Shown: positions 1 to 8,801 of the stretch, piece after piece
How the letters are laid out: every line of letters starts with the position of its first letter
Numbering within the stretch: the first letter of the stretch is position 1
The notes under the pieces: model-generated
What the model was told of the DNA's origin: nothing
The model's input: the letters and a program-made list of their open reading frames with translations, nothing else
Database searches by the model: none
Origin: Bacteroidales bacterium
GTDB taxonomy: Bacteria > Bacteroidota > Bacteroidia > Bacteroidales > JAFGUD01
Length of the DNA stretch: 44,528 bases
Assembly: GCA_016938685.1 (NCBI GenBank)
Contig: JAFGUD010000374.1
Span: forward strand, 1 to 44,528
Direction of reading: 5' to 3'
Program-made: the position numbers and the translations under genes

Positions 1-347
1 AATATGTGATAATATCTTCCATTTATACCTGTTTTATATGATTTTACAAAGATAATAAAAAACATCGTTATCTTAAACCAGAGCCTATTATAACCTACAG
101 AATTAAGTATTATATTTGTGTTTTGATAGTAAACTTTGTTTTTTTCTCCTTTTAGAAGAGCAATGTTGTGATAAGGATATTGTTGTATTTGTATTGTCGG
201 AATTCTTTTTTTTGTCTTTTGTTTTTTCGTTTTGTCAAATATTCTTTTTACAAATGTTGAATCAGAATAAATTGTATCTATATTATACTGAGCAGAGAGA
301 ATAAATGAAATAAACAAAAAAGTGCTAAATAGGAATATTTTTTTCAT
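1..347 (-). CDS. Secreted protein, 3' end cut by window edge
   Basis: An open frame on the minus strand starts with ATG at 347 and runs without a stop to base 1 (about 115 codons visible). The N-terminus MKKIFLFSTFLFISFILSAQ is a clear signal peptide with a likely cut before or after the Q, as is common in Bacteroidota. The following part is basic and rich in Lys, Gln and Tyr. The C-terminus lies outside the window. It starts 11 bases after the stop of the lipoprotein gene upstream, so the two are probably co-transcribed from the folB promoter. I recognise no family. The gene is real by its signal peptide and uninterrupted frame; its function is unknown. Confidence 0.6.
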   Translation of the reverse strand, partial: MKKIFLFSTFLFISFILSAQYNIDTIYSDSTFVKRIFDKTKKQKTKKRIPTIQIQQYPYHNIALLKGEKNKVYYQNTNIILNSVGYNRLWFKITMFFIIFVKSYKTGINGRYYHI

Positions 348-358
348 AGATATATTGA

Positions 359-958
359 TTAGTATATTTGATATAAATCAAAAGTGTCCTTATCTATTGT
401 GATGTAACGTAATAGACCAAATTCGTAGTTAAAAAAGATTCCGTTGAAATAGTCTTCGCAACCTTCTGTAAAGTAAACATTGTAGTATTGTTGTTCATTT
501 ATTACTAATTTTTCATAGTAAGTATCTATCGAAGTTCTGCAAATTCTATTAAGTTGATTATTCGTATCTATTCCATAATAAGTAAAGTAGGTATCATAGG
601 TATTGTTGTTTAGTACTGTAATATACAAAATCTGTTCGAAAAAAACATTTGAATAGCGGGTAGCATTATTCAATTCTTTATCACCTATTTGCATGGTTTG
701 AGCATGATTTATAATTGCTTCTACTTCAATTAAGTTGGAAATTGTAAATTTTTCAATACTGTCTTTTGTGTTCATAAATTCCACGGTCGAACCATCAGGA
801 ATTTGGAATTTTAAACTATCAGGAATAAAATCATTTTGATCGGTAGGAACTTCCGGTAAAAAGAACCAGCCATAATTAGTTGTACATCCTTCAATTATTA
901 AGAAAAAAAATATCAACATTAAAATTGTCTTTCTTGCAATTTGATTTTTATTTTTCAT
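359..958 (-). CDS. Predicted lipoprotein of unknown function
   Basis: This 199-residue protein starts at ATG 958 (MKNKNQIARK...). A longer frame reaching 1045 exists, but it would lie inside folB and has no signal peptide at its start. From 958 the protein has a basic N-terminus, a hydrophobic stretch and a lipobox ending IEGC, with the lipidated cysteine at residue 25. It should therefore be a lipoprotein anchored in the envelope. The body is rich in Asn, Thr and Tyr, with several short beta-type segments and two cysteines (CRTS, EGCED). The start overlaps the folB stop by 11 bases, which suggests translational coupling. No family recognised. Confidence 0.7.
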   Translation of the reverse strand: MKNKNQIARKTILMLIFFFLIIEGCTTNYGWFFLPEVPTDQNDFIPDSLKFQIPDGSTVEFMNTKDSIEKFTISNLIEVEAIINHAQTMQIGDKELNNATRYSNVFFEQILYITVLNNNTYDTYFTYYGIDTNNQLNRICRTSIDTYYEKLVINEQQYYNVYFTEGCEDYFNGIFFNYEFGLLRYITIDKDTFDLYQIY

Positions 959-1319
959 ATTCACTTCTTTCGATGTTTTTAATGATGCTAACCTCATCAA
1001 CCATGCCTCCAATTTTTGGAGAAAGTTTTGTGACCTTAATTTCAAGTGCCTCTATTTTTGAAAAATTTTGAAATAGATGTGCTACGATACGTTCTGTTAC
1101 ATTCTCAACGAGATTACATTTCTTGTTCATCTCTTGTTTTACTACAGAATAAACAGTTACATAATCTAGACCGTAATTCAAATTATCTGTTTTCGCAGCT
1201 TTTTTAGAATTTGTGACCAATTTTAGATCAACATTAAATTTATTGCCAATTTCTTTTTCCTCATCATAGTGACCTATGTAAGAATGAAACTTCATCCCTT
1301 TTATCTCAATGTAATCCAT
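948..1319 (-). CDS. folB: Dihydroneopterin aldolase
   Basis: FolB converts 7,8-dihydroneopterin to 6-hydroxymethyl-7,8-dihydropterin and glycolaldehyde in cytosolic folate synthesis. The 123-residue product has the usual size and pattern: an opening strand (DYIEIKGMKFHSYIGHYDEE) with the GxxxxEr-type region, a central LDYVTVYSVVKQEM segment, LVENVTERIVAHLF, and the end strand EIKVTKLSPKIGGMVDEVSI. I chose ATG 1319. The frame opens at a TTG at 1337, but that codon lies in a candidate -7 box (TAAATTTG on the minus strand, 1342-1335). It heads a leftward run with the lipoprotein and the secreted protein, neither obviously linked to folate. Confidence 0.92.
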   Translation of the reverse strand: MDYIEIKGMKFHSYIGHYDEEKEIGNKFNVDLKLVTNSKKAAKTDNLNYGLDYVTVYSVVKQEMNKKCNLVENVTERIVAHLFQNFSKIEALEIKVTKLSPKIGGMVDEVSIIKNIERSEYEK

Positions 1320-1334
1320 TTTGTTCTTATTATT

Positions 1335-1342
1335 CAAATTTA
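1335..1342 (-). promoter_or_regulatory. Candidate -7 box for folB
   Basis: On the minus strand this reads TAAATTTG, an exact match to the Bacteroidota TAnnTTTG box. No good TTTG is found 19 bases upstream, so the match is partial. Transcription would begin only a few bases before ATG 1319, giving a very short leader. Confidence 0.35.
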
Positions 1343-1669
1343 TATTTAGTTGTAGTTTTATATAAACATGTCTTTTTGTAAAGTTTTATTTTAAAAAAGA
1401 AAAACTAGCTTGTAAAAATTACTTCGCCTGTTTACATTATTGAGCGTTGTAACCAAACTTTTTTTGTTGTATATATGTGTTTACAATTGTGCAAAAGCCT
1501 TATTTACTGTTCTTTCAAAATTTGATGTTCTAATTTGTCATCTGGCAAAAAAATATTTTTTTACAAATATAAACAAAAATTCAGAGATTTTTCTTAATTT
1601 AGCGCTATTATAAAAAAGTATTATTGGTTTTTATGGTTTTTGTTTTAAATAATTGATAATCAGAAAGTA
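1343..1669. other. Divergent intergenic region folB / DUF2851 gene
   Basis: This AT-rich stretch of about 330 bases separates folB (leftward) from the DUF2851 gene (rightward) and must hold both promoters. On the plus strand TAATTTAG at 1595-1602 matches TAnnTTTG at seven of eight positions, but no -33 TTTG stands at the right distance. I see no open frame, hairpin or repeat of note. Confidence 0.4.
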
Positions 1670-2944
1670 ATGACAGAATCATTTTTGCAGTTTCTTTGGC
1701 AACAGCAGTTGATAAAAAAAGATAATTTATTAACAGTCAGAGGAGAAAAATTAGAAATAGTTGCTTCCGGTCAGCGAAATACAAACTCAGGACCGGATTT
1801 TACTAATTCCAAGATTAAAATAGATGGTAGATTGTGGGCTGGAACTGTTGAAATTCACATAAAATCATCTGATTGGATAAAACATAATCATAGCATTGAC
1901 AGGGCTTATGATAATGTTATTCTGCATGTTGTAGCAGAACACGATGTTGAAATTGTTCGTGCCTCTGGTGAAGTTATTCCAACTTTTGTGTTTGAAATTG
2001 ACAAAAAATTATTTGATAATTACATGCGCCTGATTACGAATAAAGGTCCAATTCCATGTGCTGATTTTTTGCCTGAAATAGACAATTTTTATATAAAACA
2101 CTGGCAAAACAGATTGGTAGTTGACCGATTGAGACGCAAATCAGAAGAGGTTCTTGCTCAATTAAAGCAAAATGAAAATTCATGGGAAGAGACCTTTTAT
2201 CAATTTTTGGGTAAAAATTTTGGATTTAAACAGAATGCTCTTCCTTTTGATTTATTGACTAAATCATTGCCGTTGAAAGCAATAGATAAACAAAAAGATA
2301 GCATCTTTCAAATAGAGGCAATGCTTTTTGGACAAGCAGGTTTTCTTGATGATGACTGTAATGATAAATATTTTCAATTACTAATGCGTGAATATCTGTT
2401 TCTAAAGTCTAAATATTCATTAACACCTTTGAGAAAACATTTGTGGAAATTTATGCGAATGCGTCCAACTAATTTTCCAACTCTTAGAATTGCACAATTT
2501 TCTGCTATTTTGTTTAAAAATTATCACCTTTTTTCGAAAATAATAGAAACAAAAGATGTCAAAATATTGAAAACATTGTTTGAAGTTTCAACTTCTGAAT
2601 ATTGGGAAACTCATTTTACTTTTGGCAAAGAGAGTAAAAAAACAACTAAAAATATTGGGAATTTATCAATTGATATACTTTTGATAAATACTGTGGTTTT
2701 GTTTTTATTTTCGTATGGCGAGGAAACGCAACAAGAAGAATATAAAGAAAGGGCTTTGGAATTATTAGAGTCTATTAAATCAGAAAAGAATAATATTATT
2801 GAGAAATGGAGTGGGGTAGGAGTTATTTGTAATAATGCTTTTGAATCGCAGGCTCAAATTGAGTTGTTTAATGAATATTGCTCAAAAGGGAAGTGCGTAG
2901 AATGTAATATTGGAGCTAAAATAATTGTTAATGAATATTTTTAA
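1670..2944 (+). CDS. DUF2851 family protein
   Basis: The 424-residue product matches the DUF2851 family, which is widespread in Bacteroidota and has no established function. Recognisable parts are the N-terminal block FLQFLWQQQLI, the segment QRNTNSGPDFTNSKIKIDG, the WAGTVEIHIKSSDW strand with the following histidines, and the C-terminal cysteine cluster (CSKGKCVEC). There is no signal peptide or membrane segment, so it is probably cytosolic. The conserved histidines, aspartates and the cysteine cluster would suit metal binding, but that is a guess. It is followed closely by the SpoIIE-type phosphatase gene. Confidence 0.85.
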   Translation: MTESFLQFLWQQQLIKKDNLLTVRGEKLEIVASGQRNTNSGPDFTNSKIKIDGRLWAGTVEIHIKSSDWIKHNHSIDRAYDNVILHVVAEHDVEIVRASGEVIPTFVFEIDKKLFDNYMRLITNKGPIPCADFLPEIDNFYIKHWQNRLVVDRLRRKSEEVLAQLKQNENSWEETFYQFLGKNFGFKQNALPFDLLTKSLPLKAIDKQKDSIFQIEAMLFGQAGFLDDDCNDKYFQLLMREYLFLKSKYSLTPLRKHLWKFMRMRPTNFPTLRIAQFSAILFKNYHLFSKIIETKDVKILKTLFEVSTSEYWETHFTFGKESKKTTKNIGNLSIDILLINTVVLFLFSYGEETQQEEYKERALELLESIKSEKNNIIEKWSGVGVICNNAFESQAQIELFNEYCSKGKCVECNIGAKIIVNEYF

Positions 2945-2954
2945 AAAAATAGAT

Positions 2955-5180
2955 ATGTCAAAAAAAATAATATTCTTATTAGTTGTAGTCTTTTTATTTT
3001 CAGTCGGAAATTCTTTTTCTCAGGTTGGAGATTCATTGATGAAGTTATTGCCCACAATAAAGCAGGATACCGAAAAAATTAAAATTCTGAATGAAATTGT
3101 CTTTAATTATTCTGACGTATTTCCTGATACTTCACTCAAATGTGCTGACACGGCCATATTTTTATCTAAACTTGAAATTAAAAAAAATAATAAAAACAAT
3201 CAGCGTGCATTTGAATTTTTAGTGGAGTCTTATTATTCAAAAGGGTTTGCTTATGCTTATCAATATGATAAATATATGGCCATTAGTTACTTGGATTCTG
3301 CTAAAACTTTAATGGACTCAATTGAAAATAATTATTCCGGCAGAATTCGTTATTATGATGACAAAACAAAAATATTGAATACATATGCAGGTGTTTATTT
3401 AGATGCCGGAGAATACAATATAGCTTTATCTTTTTATCAGCAGGTTATTGCTTTGAAAGAAGAATTAATAAGACTAGGTAAAATAGATGAATCATCATTA
3501 ATTGGAGACTATTTTAATTTGGGACTTGTACATTATTATAATGGGAACTTAGAAAAAGCTCTTGATTACTATTTAAAAACATTGACTATATCAATTCAAA
3601 CCGGCAATAAATATGGAGAAGCAATGTGTTACAATAATATTGGGATTGTCTATCTAGATGAACTAAAGACTAATGAAGCACTTCGTTATTTTAATAAAAG
3701 TCTTAATATCGCAGAAGAAATAGGTGCTATTACGCTGGTTGCTCAAAATTATGACAACATAGGAAATACTTACGCAAGTAGGCAAAATTATTCAGAAGCT
3801 GAAAGGTTTTATATGAAGTCTTTAGAACTCACAAATGAATTGGGTAATAAACAAGGATTGATATTTATACAGATGAATTTGGCTGACCTTTACTTGGAAA
3901 CGGGAAAAAATAATTTGGCTTTAAACTATGCTCAAAAAGCTCTTGAAAACGCATTGAACATTAATGCTTTGTCCCAAATTAAAAGTGCATATAGGGTTTT
4001 GTCTGGTGTTTATGAAAAAACAGGAAACTACAAACTAGCCCTTGAAAACCACAAACAATTTGTTGTATATAACGACAGTGTTTTTAATTCGGAAAAGAAT
4101 AAACAAATTGAAGAAATGGAAAGTAAATATCAATTTGAGAAAAAACAACAAGAAATTGAAAAACAGAAGCTTGAAATATTAAAGAATAAAGAAACGATAA
4201 AAAGACAAAACGCTCAGAGAATAACTTTATTTGCTGTAATAATATTGGTTTTGATAATTTTAATTATAGTTTATAGAAATTTTAAGGTAAAGGTAAGAAT
4301 AAATAAAGAACTGGAAGAGAAAAACACAGAAATTAATCTACAAAAAGAAGAAATTACATCTCAGGCAGAAAATTTGCGAGTTGCAAATACAGAGATTTTA
4401 GAACAAAAACAAGAACTAGAAGGCAAACATAACTTAATAAAATCCAGTATCGCTTATGCAAGTCGAATCCAAAAAGCGATGATGCCTTTTTATGAGGATT
4501 TCAGAAATAATTTCAAAGATTTTTTTATTCTATACAAACCGAGAGATGTTGTAAGTGGTGATTTTTATTGGTTTATGGATTTGGGCGAAAAAATAATATT
4601 TGCTGCTGTAGATTGTACAGGGCATGGCGTGCCCGGAGCTTTTGTTAGTATGCTTGGTATTTCGCTTTTGAACGAAATAGGAGTTAAGAATAAGTTTGAA
4701 AATGCAGCAGATGTTCTGGAAGAATTGAGAAATAATGTAAAAAAAGCGCTTCACCAAACCGGAGAAAAAAACGAGCAGCAAGAAGGAATGGACGTTGCTC
4801 TTTGTGTTATGAATAAAGATAAAAAAAGTATGACTTTTGCAGGCGCTCATAATCCTCTTTATATAGTTAGAAATAACAATTTATTGGTTTACGAAGCCAC
4901 AAAAAGTCCAATTAGTATTTTTGTTAAAGAAAAAGAGTTTATGTGTCACAATGTTGATTTGCAAAAAGATGACTTGTTATACATTTTTTCAGATGGATAT
5001 AAGGATCAATTTAATAGTGACAATCAAAAAATTGGAGCTAAAAAATTTAAAGAACTTTTAGTTGAAAATTGTGACAGTAATCTACAACAAAAAGAAGATT
5101 TCTTATTAAACTTTTACGAAGAATGGAAAGGGAATTATTCTCAAATTGACGATATTTTAATAATAGGATTAAAAATATAA
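2955..5180 (+). CDS. TPR-containing SpoIIE (PP2C-type) phosphatase
   Basis: Membrane-anchored signalling protein of 741 residues from ATG 2955. A frame opens upstream at 2925 (TTG) and ATG 2931, both inside the previous gene; 2955 is preferred because MSKKIIFLLVVVFLFSVGNS then begins the protein as a clean signal peptide. TPR helices fill residues ~40-370 (for example YNNIGIVYLDELKTNEALRY). A membrane helix at ~421-440 and a coiled coil to ~510 lead to a C-terminal SpoIIE domain with SGDFYWF, DCTGHGVPGAF, GMDVALCVM and FSDGYKDQF. The acidic residues in these motifs bind the two metals in PP2C enzymes. The TPR part probably lies in the periplasm and passes a signal to the cytosolic phosphatase. 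Its target, likely a phosphoserine anti-sigma-factor antagonist, is not in the window. Confidence 0.85.
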   Translation: MSKKIIFLLVVVFLFSVGNSFSQVGDSLMKLLPTIKQDTEKIKILNEIVFNYSDVFPDTSLKCADTAIFLSKLEIKKNNKNNQRAFEFLVESYYSKGFAYAYQYDKYMAISYLDSAKTLMDSIENNYSGRIRYYDDKTKILNTYAGVYLDAGEYNIALSFYQQVIALKEELIRLGKIDESSLIGDYFNLGLVHYYNGNLEKALDYYLKTLTISIQTGNKYGEAMCYNNIGIVYLDELKTNEALRYFNKSLNIAEEIGAITLVAQNYDNIGNTYASRQNYSEAERFYMKSLELTNELGNKQGLIFIQMNLADLYLETGKNNLALNYAQKALENALNINALSQIKSAYRVLSGVYEKTGNYKLALENHKQFVVYNDSVFNSEKNKQIEEMESKYQFEKKQQEIEKQKLEILKNKETIKRQNAQRITLFAVIILVLIILIIVYRNFKVKVRINKELEEKNTEINLQKEEITSQAENLRVANTEILEQKQELEGKHNLIKSSIAYASRIQKAMMPFYEDFRNNFKDFFILYKPRDVVSGDFYWFMDLGEKIIFAAVDCTGHGVPGAFVSMLGISLLNEIGVKNKFENAADVLEELRNNVKKALHQTGEKNEQQEGMDVALCVMNKDKKSMTFAGAHNPLYIVRNNNLLVYEATKSPISIFVKEKEFMCHNVDLQKDDLLYIFSDGYKDQFNSDNQKIGAKKFKELLVENCDSNLQQKEDFLLNFYEEWKGNYSQIDDILIIGLKI

Positions 5181-5183
5181 ATC

Positions 5184-5471
5184 ATGGTTTCACCAATAAA
5201 TCCATATAGAAAGGTAAATAAAGGTCGAAATGATAATTTTAATAGACATCTGAAAAGTGAAGAATTGTTGACTAAATATGAAAAATATTCAAGCACAAAT
5301 GTATTAGACAACAATGAACCTATAATTCTTTCAGAAAAGCGTAAAAAAGAGATTGCTGAAAAAACAAAGCATGAAAATTTAGTTGGTTATGTGAAAATAT
5401 TATTAACAACATTGGTTATTGTTTTTCTAGTTATACTGATAGTTATTGTTCACAATTTATTTTTTAGTTAA
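5184..5471 (+). CDS. Small single-pass membrane protein
   Basis: This 95-residue protein begins three bases after the phosphatase stop, so it is almost surely in the same operon. It has a hydrophilic N-terminal ~65 residues, rich in Lys, Asn and Glu, and one C-terminal membrane helix (VKILLTTLVIVFLVILIVIV). A tail-anchored layout with the charged part in the cytosol is likely. It could be a partner of the preceding phosphatase. No family recognised. Confidence 0.65.
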   Translation: MVSPINPYRKVNKGRNDNFNRHLKSEELLTKYEKYSSTNVLDNNEPIILSEKRKKEIAEKTKHENLVGYVKILLTTLVIVFLVILIVIVHNLFFS

Positions 5472-5685
5472 TCAAAATAATATTTTTTATCGTTATTTTT
5501 TTGCTAAATTTGAGGCTTATAGAGTGTTATTGGTTGGTTAAATTTTAAAAAAAGTATTTTCGGTATTTTTTTTGAATAACTACTTCTAAATAAAACTTTA
5601 TTTAACAATCAATTAACTAAAAACCAACATAATTCAATTTTTGTAATAAGTTAAAATATCAGTAATAAATGTTCATTTAAAAGAT
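5472..5685. promoter_or_regulatory. Leader and promoter region of the STAND NTPase gene
   Basis: The 214 bases between genes include TAAATTTG at 5505-5512, an exact TAnnTTTG box. The -33 position has only T-rich sequence rather than a clean TTTG. If used, it leaves a long AT-rich leader of about 165 bases before ATG 5686. No strong hairpin is seen. Confidence 0.4.
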
Positions 5686-8600
5686 ATGCCCACAAATCCT
5701 CAAAATAAATTCGTAAAGAATCCGTATCCCGGTATCAGGAGCTTTAACATAGAGGAAAGTTATTTGTTTTTTGGTCGAGAAAAACAAGTATCTGAGTTAT
5801 CCGAAATAATTAAAAAAAATCATTTTGCTGCTATTTCAGGAGCTTCTGGTAGCGGTAAATCCTCTATTGTCAAAGCAGGTCTGATTCCTAACTTTCTGAA
5901 AGAATATCAAGATCTGGAATACATTATTTTTCGTCCTGGAAATAATCCATTAAAGAATTTAATAGATAAGTTAACCGAATTTTATGTTAATGCCGGAATT
6001 GACAGAAAAGAAGTTAAAAGGCAATTGTCTGAGTTACATCGAAATCCAAATGCTTTTGAAGATGTTATTAATGCTTTTGAAGTCAATAAAAAGTTTCTGA
6101 TTTATATAGACCAATTTGAGGAAATTTTCAGATATCGAGATAACGATTTTATAAGAAATGCGGAAGAAACTTCTGAAATATTTATTCAAAATATTATCAA
6201 TGCAACCAAGAGCAAAAAAGTAGATGTATTTGTAGTTCTTTCTCTACGTTCCGATTTTTTGAGCGATTGCACTGTTTTTACCGGCTTGCCTGAGATGATA
6301 AATAAAGGTCACTATCTTTTGCCAAAACTTACCTTGCAACAAAAAGAAGATGCAATTAGAAAACCGGCAGAACAAGCCGGAGCTGTTTTTAGTCCTACTC
6401 TTTTAGATCAAATTAGAGAAGATATAAAAAAAGAAGAAGTAAGTTTGCCTGTGATGCAACATGCTTTGATGCGAACATGGGATTATTGGTTACATAATTC
6501 TTTGTCAAACTCTGCTATCGACAAGGAACATTACGAGGCAATAGGAACTGTCTATAACGCTTTGTCTGTCCATGCCGAAAACATATTCAATTCACTCAAC
6601 GATAAGCAAAAAAAATTAGTAGAGAAAATATTTAGAGCTTTAACATTTGGAGGAAATGATGAGAGAAGCACTCGAAGTCCCCAGAAATTATCACAATTAG
6701 TTAAGATTTGTGGAGCAAGAGAAATGGAAATTATTGAGGTAGTTGATAAATTTAGAGCTGAAGGAAGTAGTTTTTTGATGCCAAGCGAATTTGTACAACT
6801 TAAATCCGATACAGTTGTAGATATTTCACATGAAAGTATCATGCATGTTTGGCACCGATTATCGGAATGGGTAGAATACGAAACCAATTCAGCACAAGTA
6901 TATATGCGTTTGTCTCGTTCTGCTACGCTATATCAGGAAGGAAAAACAGGGTTGTTGGTTAACCCTGATTTGCAAATAGCTTTGAGTTGGCTCGAAGAAG
7001 ATAAACCAAATCAGGAGTGGGCAAATAGATACGATGCTGCTTTTGATAGAGTTGTAAATTACGTTTTATTTAGCAAAAAAGAATTTGACAAAGCTGTTGC
7101 TGCCCGAGCAGAAAAACAAAAACGAAGTCTTAAAAGAGCAAGAATAATAGCAGTTTTTCTTGGTTCTGCAACATTGGTTTCTATTTTATTTATGATTGTT
7201 GCAATGAATCTTAGATTTAAAGCAGTTCAGAGTGAAAAAGATGCTTTGTCAAAACAGGAATTAGCAGTAAAACAATCCAAAATAGCCGAAGAGCGTAGAA
7301 AAGATGCTGTTGCTCTACAATTAGTTGCGAAACAACAACAAGAAATAGCCGAACAGAACAGACTTATTGCCGAAAAACAAAAACAATATGCAGTTGCGCA
7401 ACAAAAAGAAGCCCTTTATCAAAAACAACAGGCTGATATAGCTAAAAACGAAGCCTTTATAGCAAGAGATTTAGCTCGACAATTACAAATAGAAGCCGAA
7501 AAATTAAGAGATGATGCTATTGAGCAAAAAATAATAGCTACAAATGAAAAATTAAGAGCAGAAAACTCAGAAGCAAAAACAGATACATTAAGAAAGCTTT
7601 CTGTGGCTCAAACAATGGCTGTTAAGTCAATTAAACTGTATGAGGATAACAAAAAATCGCAAAATTTAACCGAAGAAGATAAGAATTTACCTAATATTTT
7701 GGCTTTACAAGCATATTATTTTAACAAAAAGTATGGTGGAACAATTTATAATCCTGATGTTTTTTCAGCTTTTCTTGTAGTTGGCGAAAGTGTCGAAAAA
7801 ATCACAGAAATACATACAGATGCTGTTAGGGATTTGATTGTTAGTCCTGATGGTAAATCTTTTTTGACTGCTTCTGATGATGGTAGTATTTATGAAATTT
7901 CTTTGGACGATGTTAGTAAAAGAAAAAAAGTCAATACTTCGGAATCAAATAATTACCGTATTGTAGAATATAGCCCAACTGAAGAGTTTATAGTAGCTGG
8001 AAGTAAATCTGGGGAAATTTCAATGTGGAAAAAATCAAATATTGATCAAAAACCACAAACCTCAAATATCCACAAAAGCATTATTTCTGAAATTGTTTTT
8101 GTTTCTGAAAATAGTTTTGTTTCTACAAGTATTGATGGAAAGGTTATTTTATGGAGCATTTCAGATGGCTTTTTTTCAAAAGTAAAAGAATATTCTACTT
8201 TTAAAAAGAATGTTTCAGCGTCATATAATAAAGCTTTTGGACAGATTGTTATTGCATCTGAAAGTGGCTTAATTACTTTTTTAGCTATAAATGATTTAAG
8301 TGTGGTAAATGAAATTAGTTCGTCTTATGGCAAAATATCTGTTATTAGGTGGGTTGATAGTGGCGATTTGTATGTGGGGTTTACAAACGGGCTAGTAGCT
8401 GTATTGAATAATGGAAGTTATGATGAAAAAGATAAATGGTTTGCCCATAATTCAACAGTTACAGAAATATTATACAACAGTACTAATAATTTGGTTTTCA
8501 CTTCAAGTTTAGACAGAACAATTAAAATTTGGAATTCAAATGATTATCGTGCTGAGCCAATTCAAATTTCAGGACATGATTCGTGGATTTATTCAATTTG

Positions 8601-8790
8601 TTTATCAAAAGATAAAAAGAAATTAATTTCGGCTGATGCCGGAGGACAAATAATGATTACTGTTGTTGATGTGGGAACATTAAAAAACTTAGTTAAAGGT
8701 AATTTAACACAAAATATGAGCATAAAAAATTGGGAAAAATTTGTCGGAGAAGGGATAGAATATAGTCCAAATTTACCGGAAGACTTGTAA
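5686..8790 (+). CDS. STAND-type NTPase (nSTAND1-like) with WD40 repeats
   Basis: A 1034-residue signalling ATPase. The start NPYPGIRSFNIEESYLFFGR is typical of nSTAND1 proteins. Walker A is GASGSGKSS at residues 52-60 and Walker B is LIYIDQFEE at ~138-146. A winged-helix-like region follows, with the VVDISHESIMHVW block near 385. A membrane helix sits at ~488-510, then a long Gln/Glu/Lys/Ala coiled coil (~515-650) and a WD40 propeller from ~700 to 1000 (HTDAVRDLIVSPDGKSFLTA; RTIKIWNS). The ATPase is N-terminal to the helix; topology of the propeller is unclear. Such proteins are signal-sensing switches that oligomerise on ligand binding; some act in defence or conflict systems, but nothing nearby shows that here. 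The next gene, a TonB receptor, starts 11 bases on. Confidence 0.85.
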   Translation: MPTNPQNKFVKNPYPGIRSFNIEESYLFFGREKQVSELSEIIKKNHFAAISGASGSGKSSIVKAGLIPNFLKEYQDLEYIIFRPGNNPLKNLIDKLTEFYVNAGIDRKEVKRQLSELHRNPNAFEDVINAFEVNKKFLIYIDQFEEIFRYRDNDFIRNAEETSEIFIQNIINATKSKKVDVFVVLSLRSDFLSDCTVFTGLPEMINKGHYLLPKLTLQQKEDAIRKPAEQAGAVFSPTLLDQIREDIKKEEVSLPVMQHALMRTWDYWLHNSLSNSAIDKEHYEAIGTVYNALSVHAENIFNSLNDKQKKLVEKIFRALTFGGNDERSTRSPQKLSQLVKICGAREMEIIEVVDKFRAEGSSFLMPSEFVQLKSDTVVDISHESIMHVWHRLSEWVEYETNSAQVYMRLSRSATLYQEGKTGLLVNPDLQIALSWLEEDKPNQEWANRYDAAFDRVVNYVLFSKKEFDKAVAARAEKQKRSLKRARIIAVFLGSATLVSILFMIVAMNLRFKAVQSEKDALSKQELAVKQSKIAEERRKDAVALQLVAKQQQEIAEQNRLIAEKQKQYAVAQQKEALYQKQQADIAKNEAFIARDLARQLQIEAEKLRDDAIEQKIIATNEKLRAENSEAKTDTLRKLSVAQTMAVKSIKLYEDNKKSQNLTEEDKNLPNILALQAYYFNKKYGGTIYNPDVFSAFLVVGESVEKITEIHTDAVRDLIVSPDGKSFLTASDDGSIYEISLDDVSKRKKVNTSESNNYRIVEYSPTEEFIVAGSKSGEISMWKKSNIDQKPQTSNIHKSIISEIVFVSENSFVSTSIDGKVILWSISDGFFSKVKEYSTFKKNVSASYNKAFGQIVIASESGLITFLAINDLSVVNEISSSYGKISVIRWVDSGDLYVGFTNGLVAVLNNGSYDEKDKWFAHNSTVTEILYNSTNNLVFTSSLDRTIKIWNSNDYRAEPIQISGHDSWIYSICLSKDKKKLISADAGGQIMITVVDVGTLKNLVKGNLTQNMSIKNWEKFVGEGIEYSPNLPEDL

Positions 8791-8801
8791 AAATTATATT
8801 T

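Noticed and set aside
116-304. Plus-strand frame of 62 codons at the left edge
   Set aside because: It lies over the minus-strand secreted-protein gene, is Phe/Leu-rich from T-runs and has no start context.
880-1071. Plus-strand frame over folB and the lipoprotein gene
   Set aside because: Shadow of two well-supported genes on the other strand.
5686-8790. Avs-type antiphage STAND protein
   Set aside because: It has a membrane helix and WD40 repeats, and its operon contains a receptor and an enzyme rather than defence genes. A defence role cannot be excluded, but nothing supports it here.
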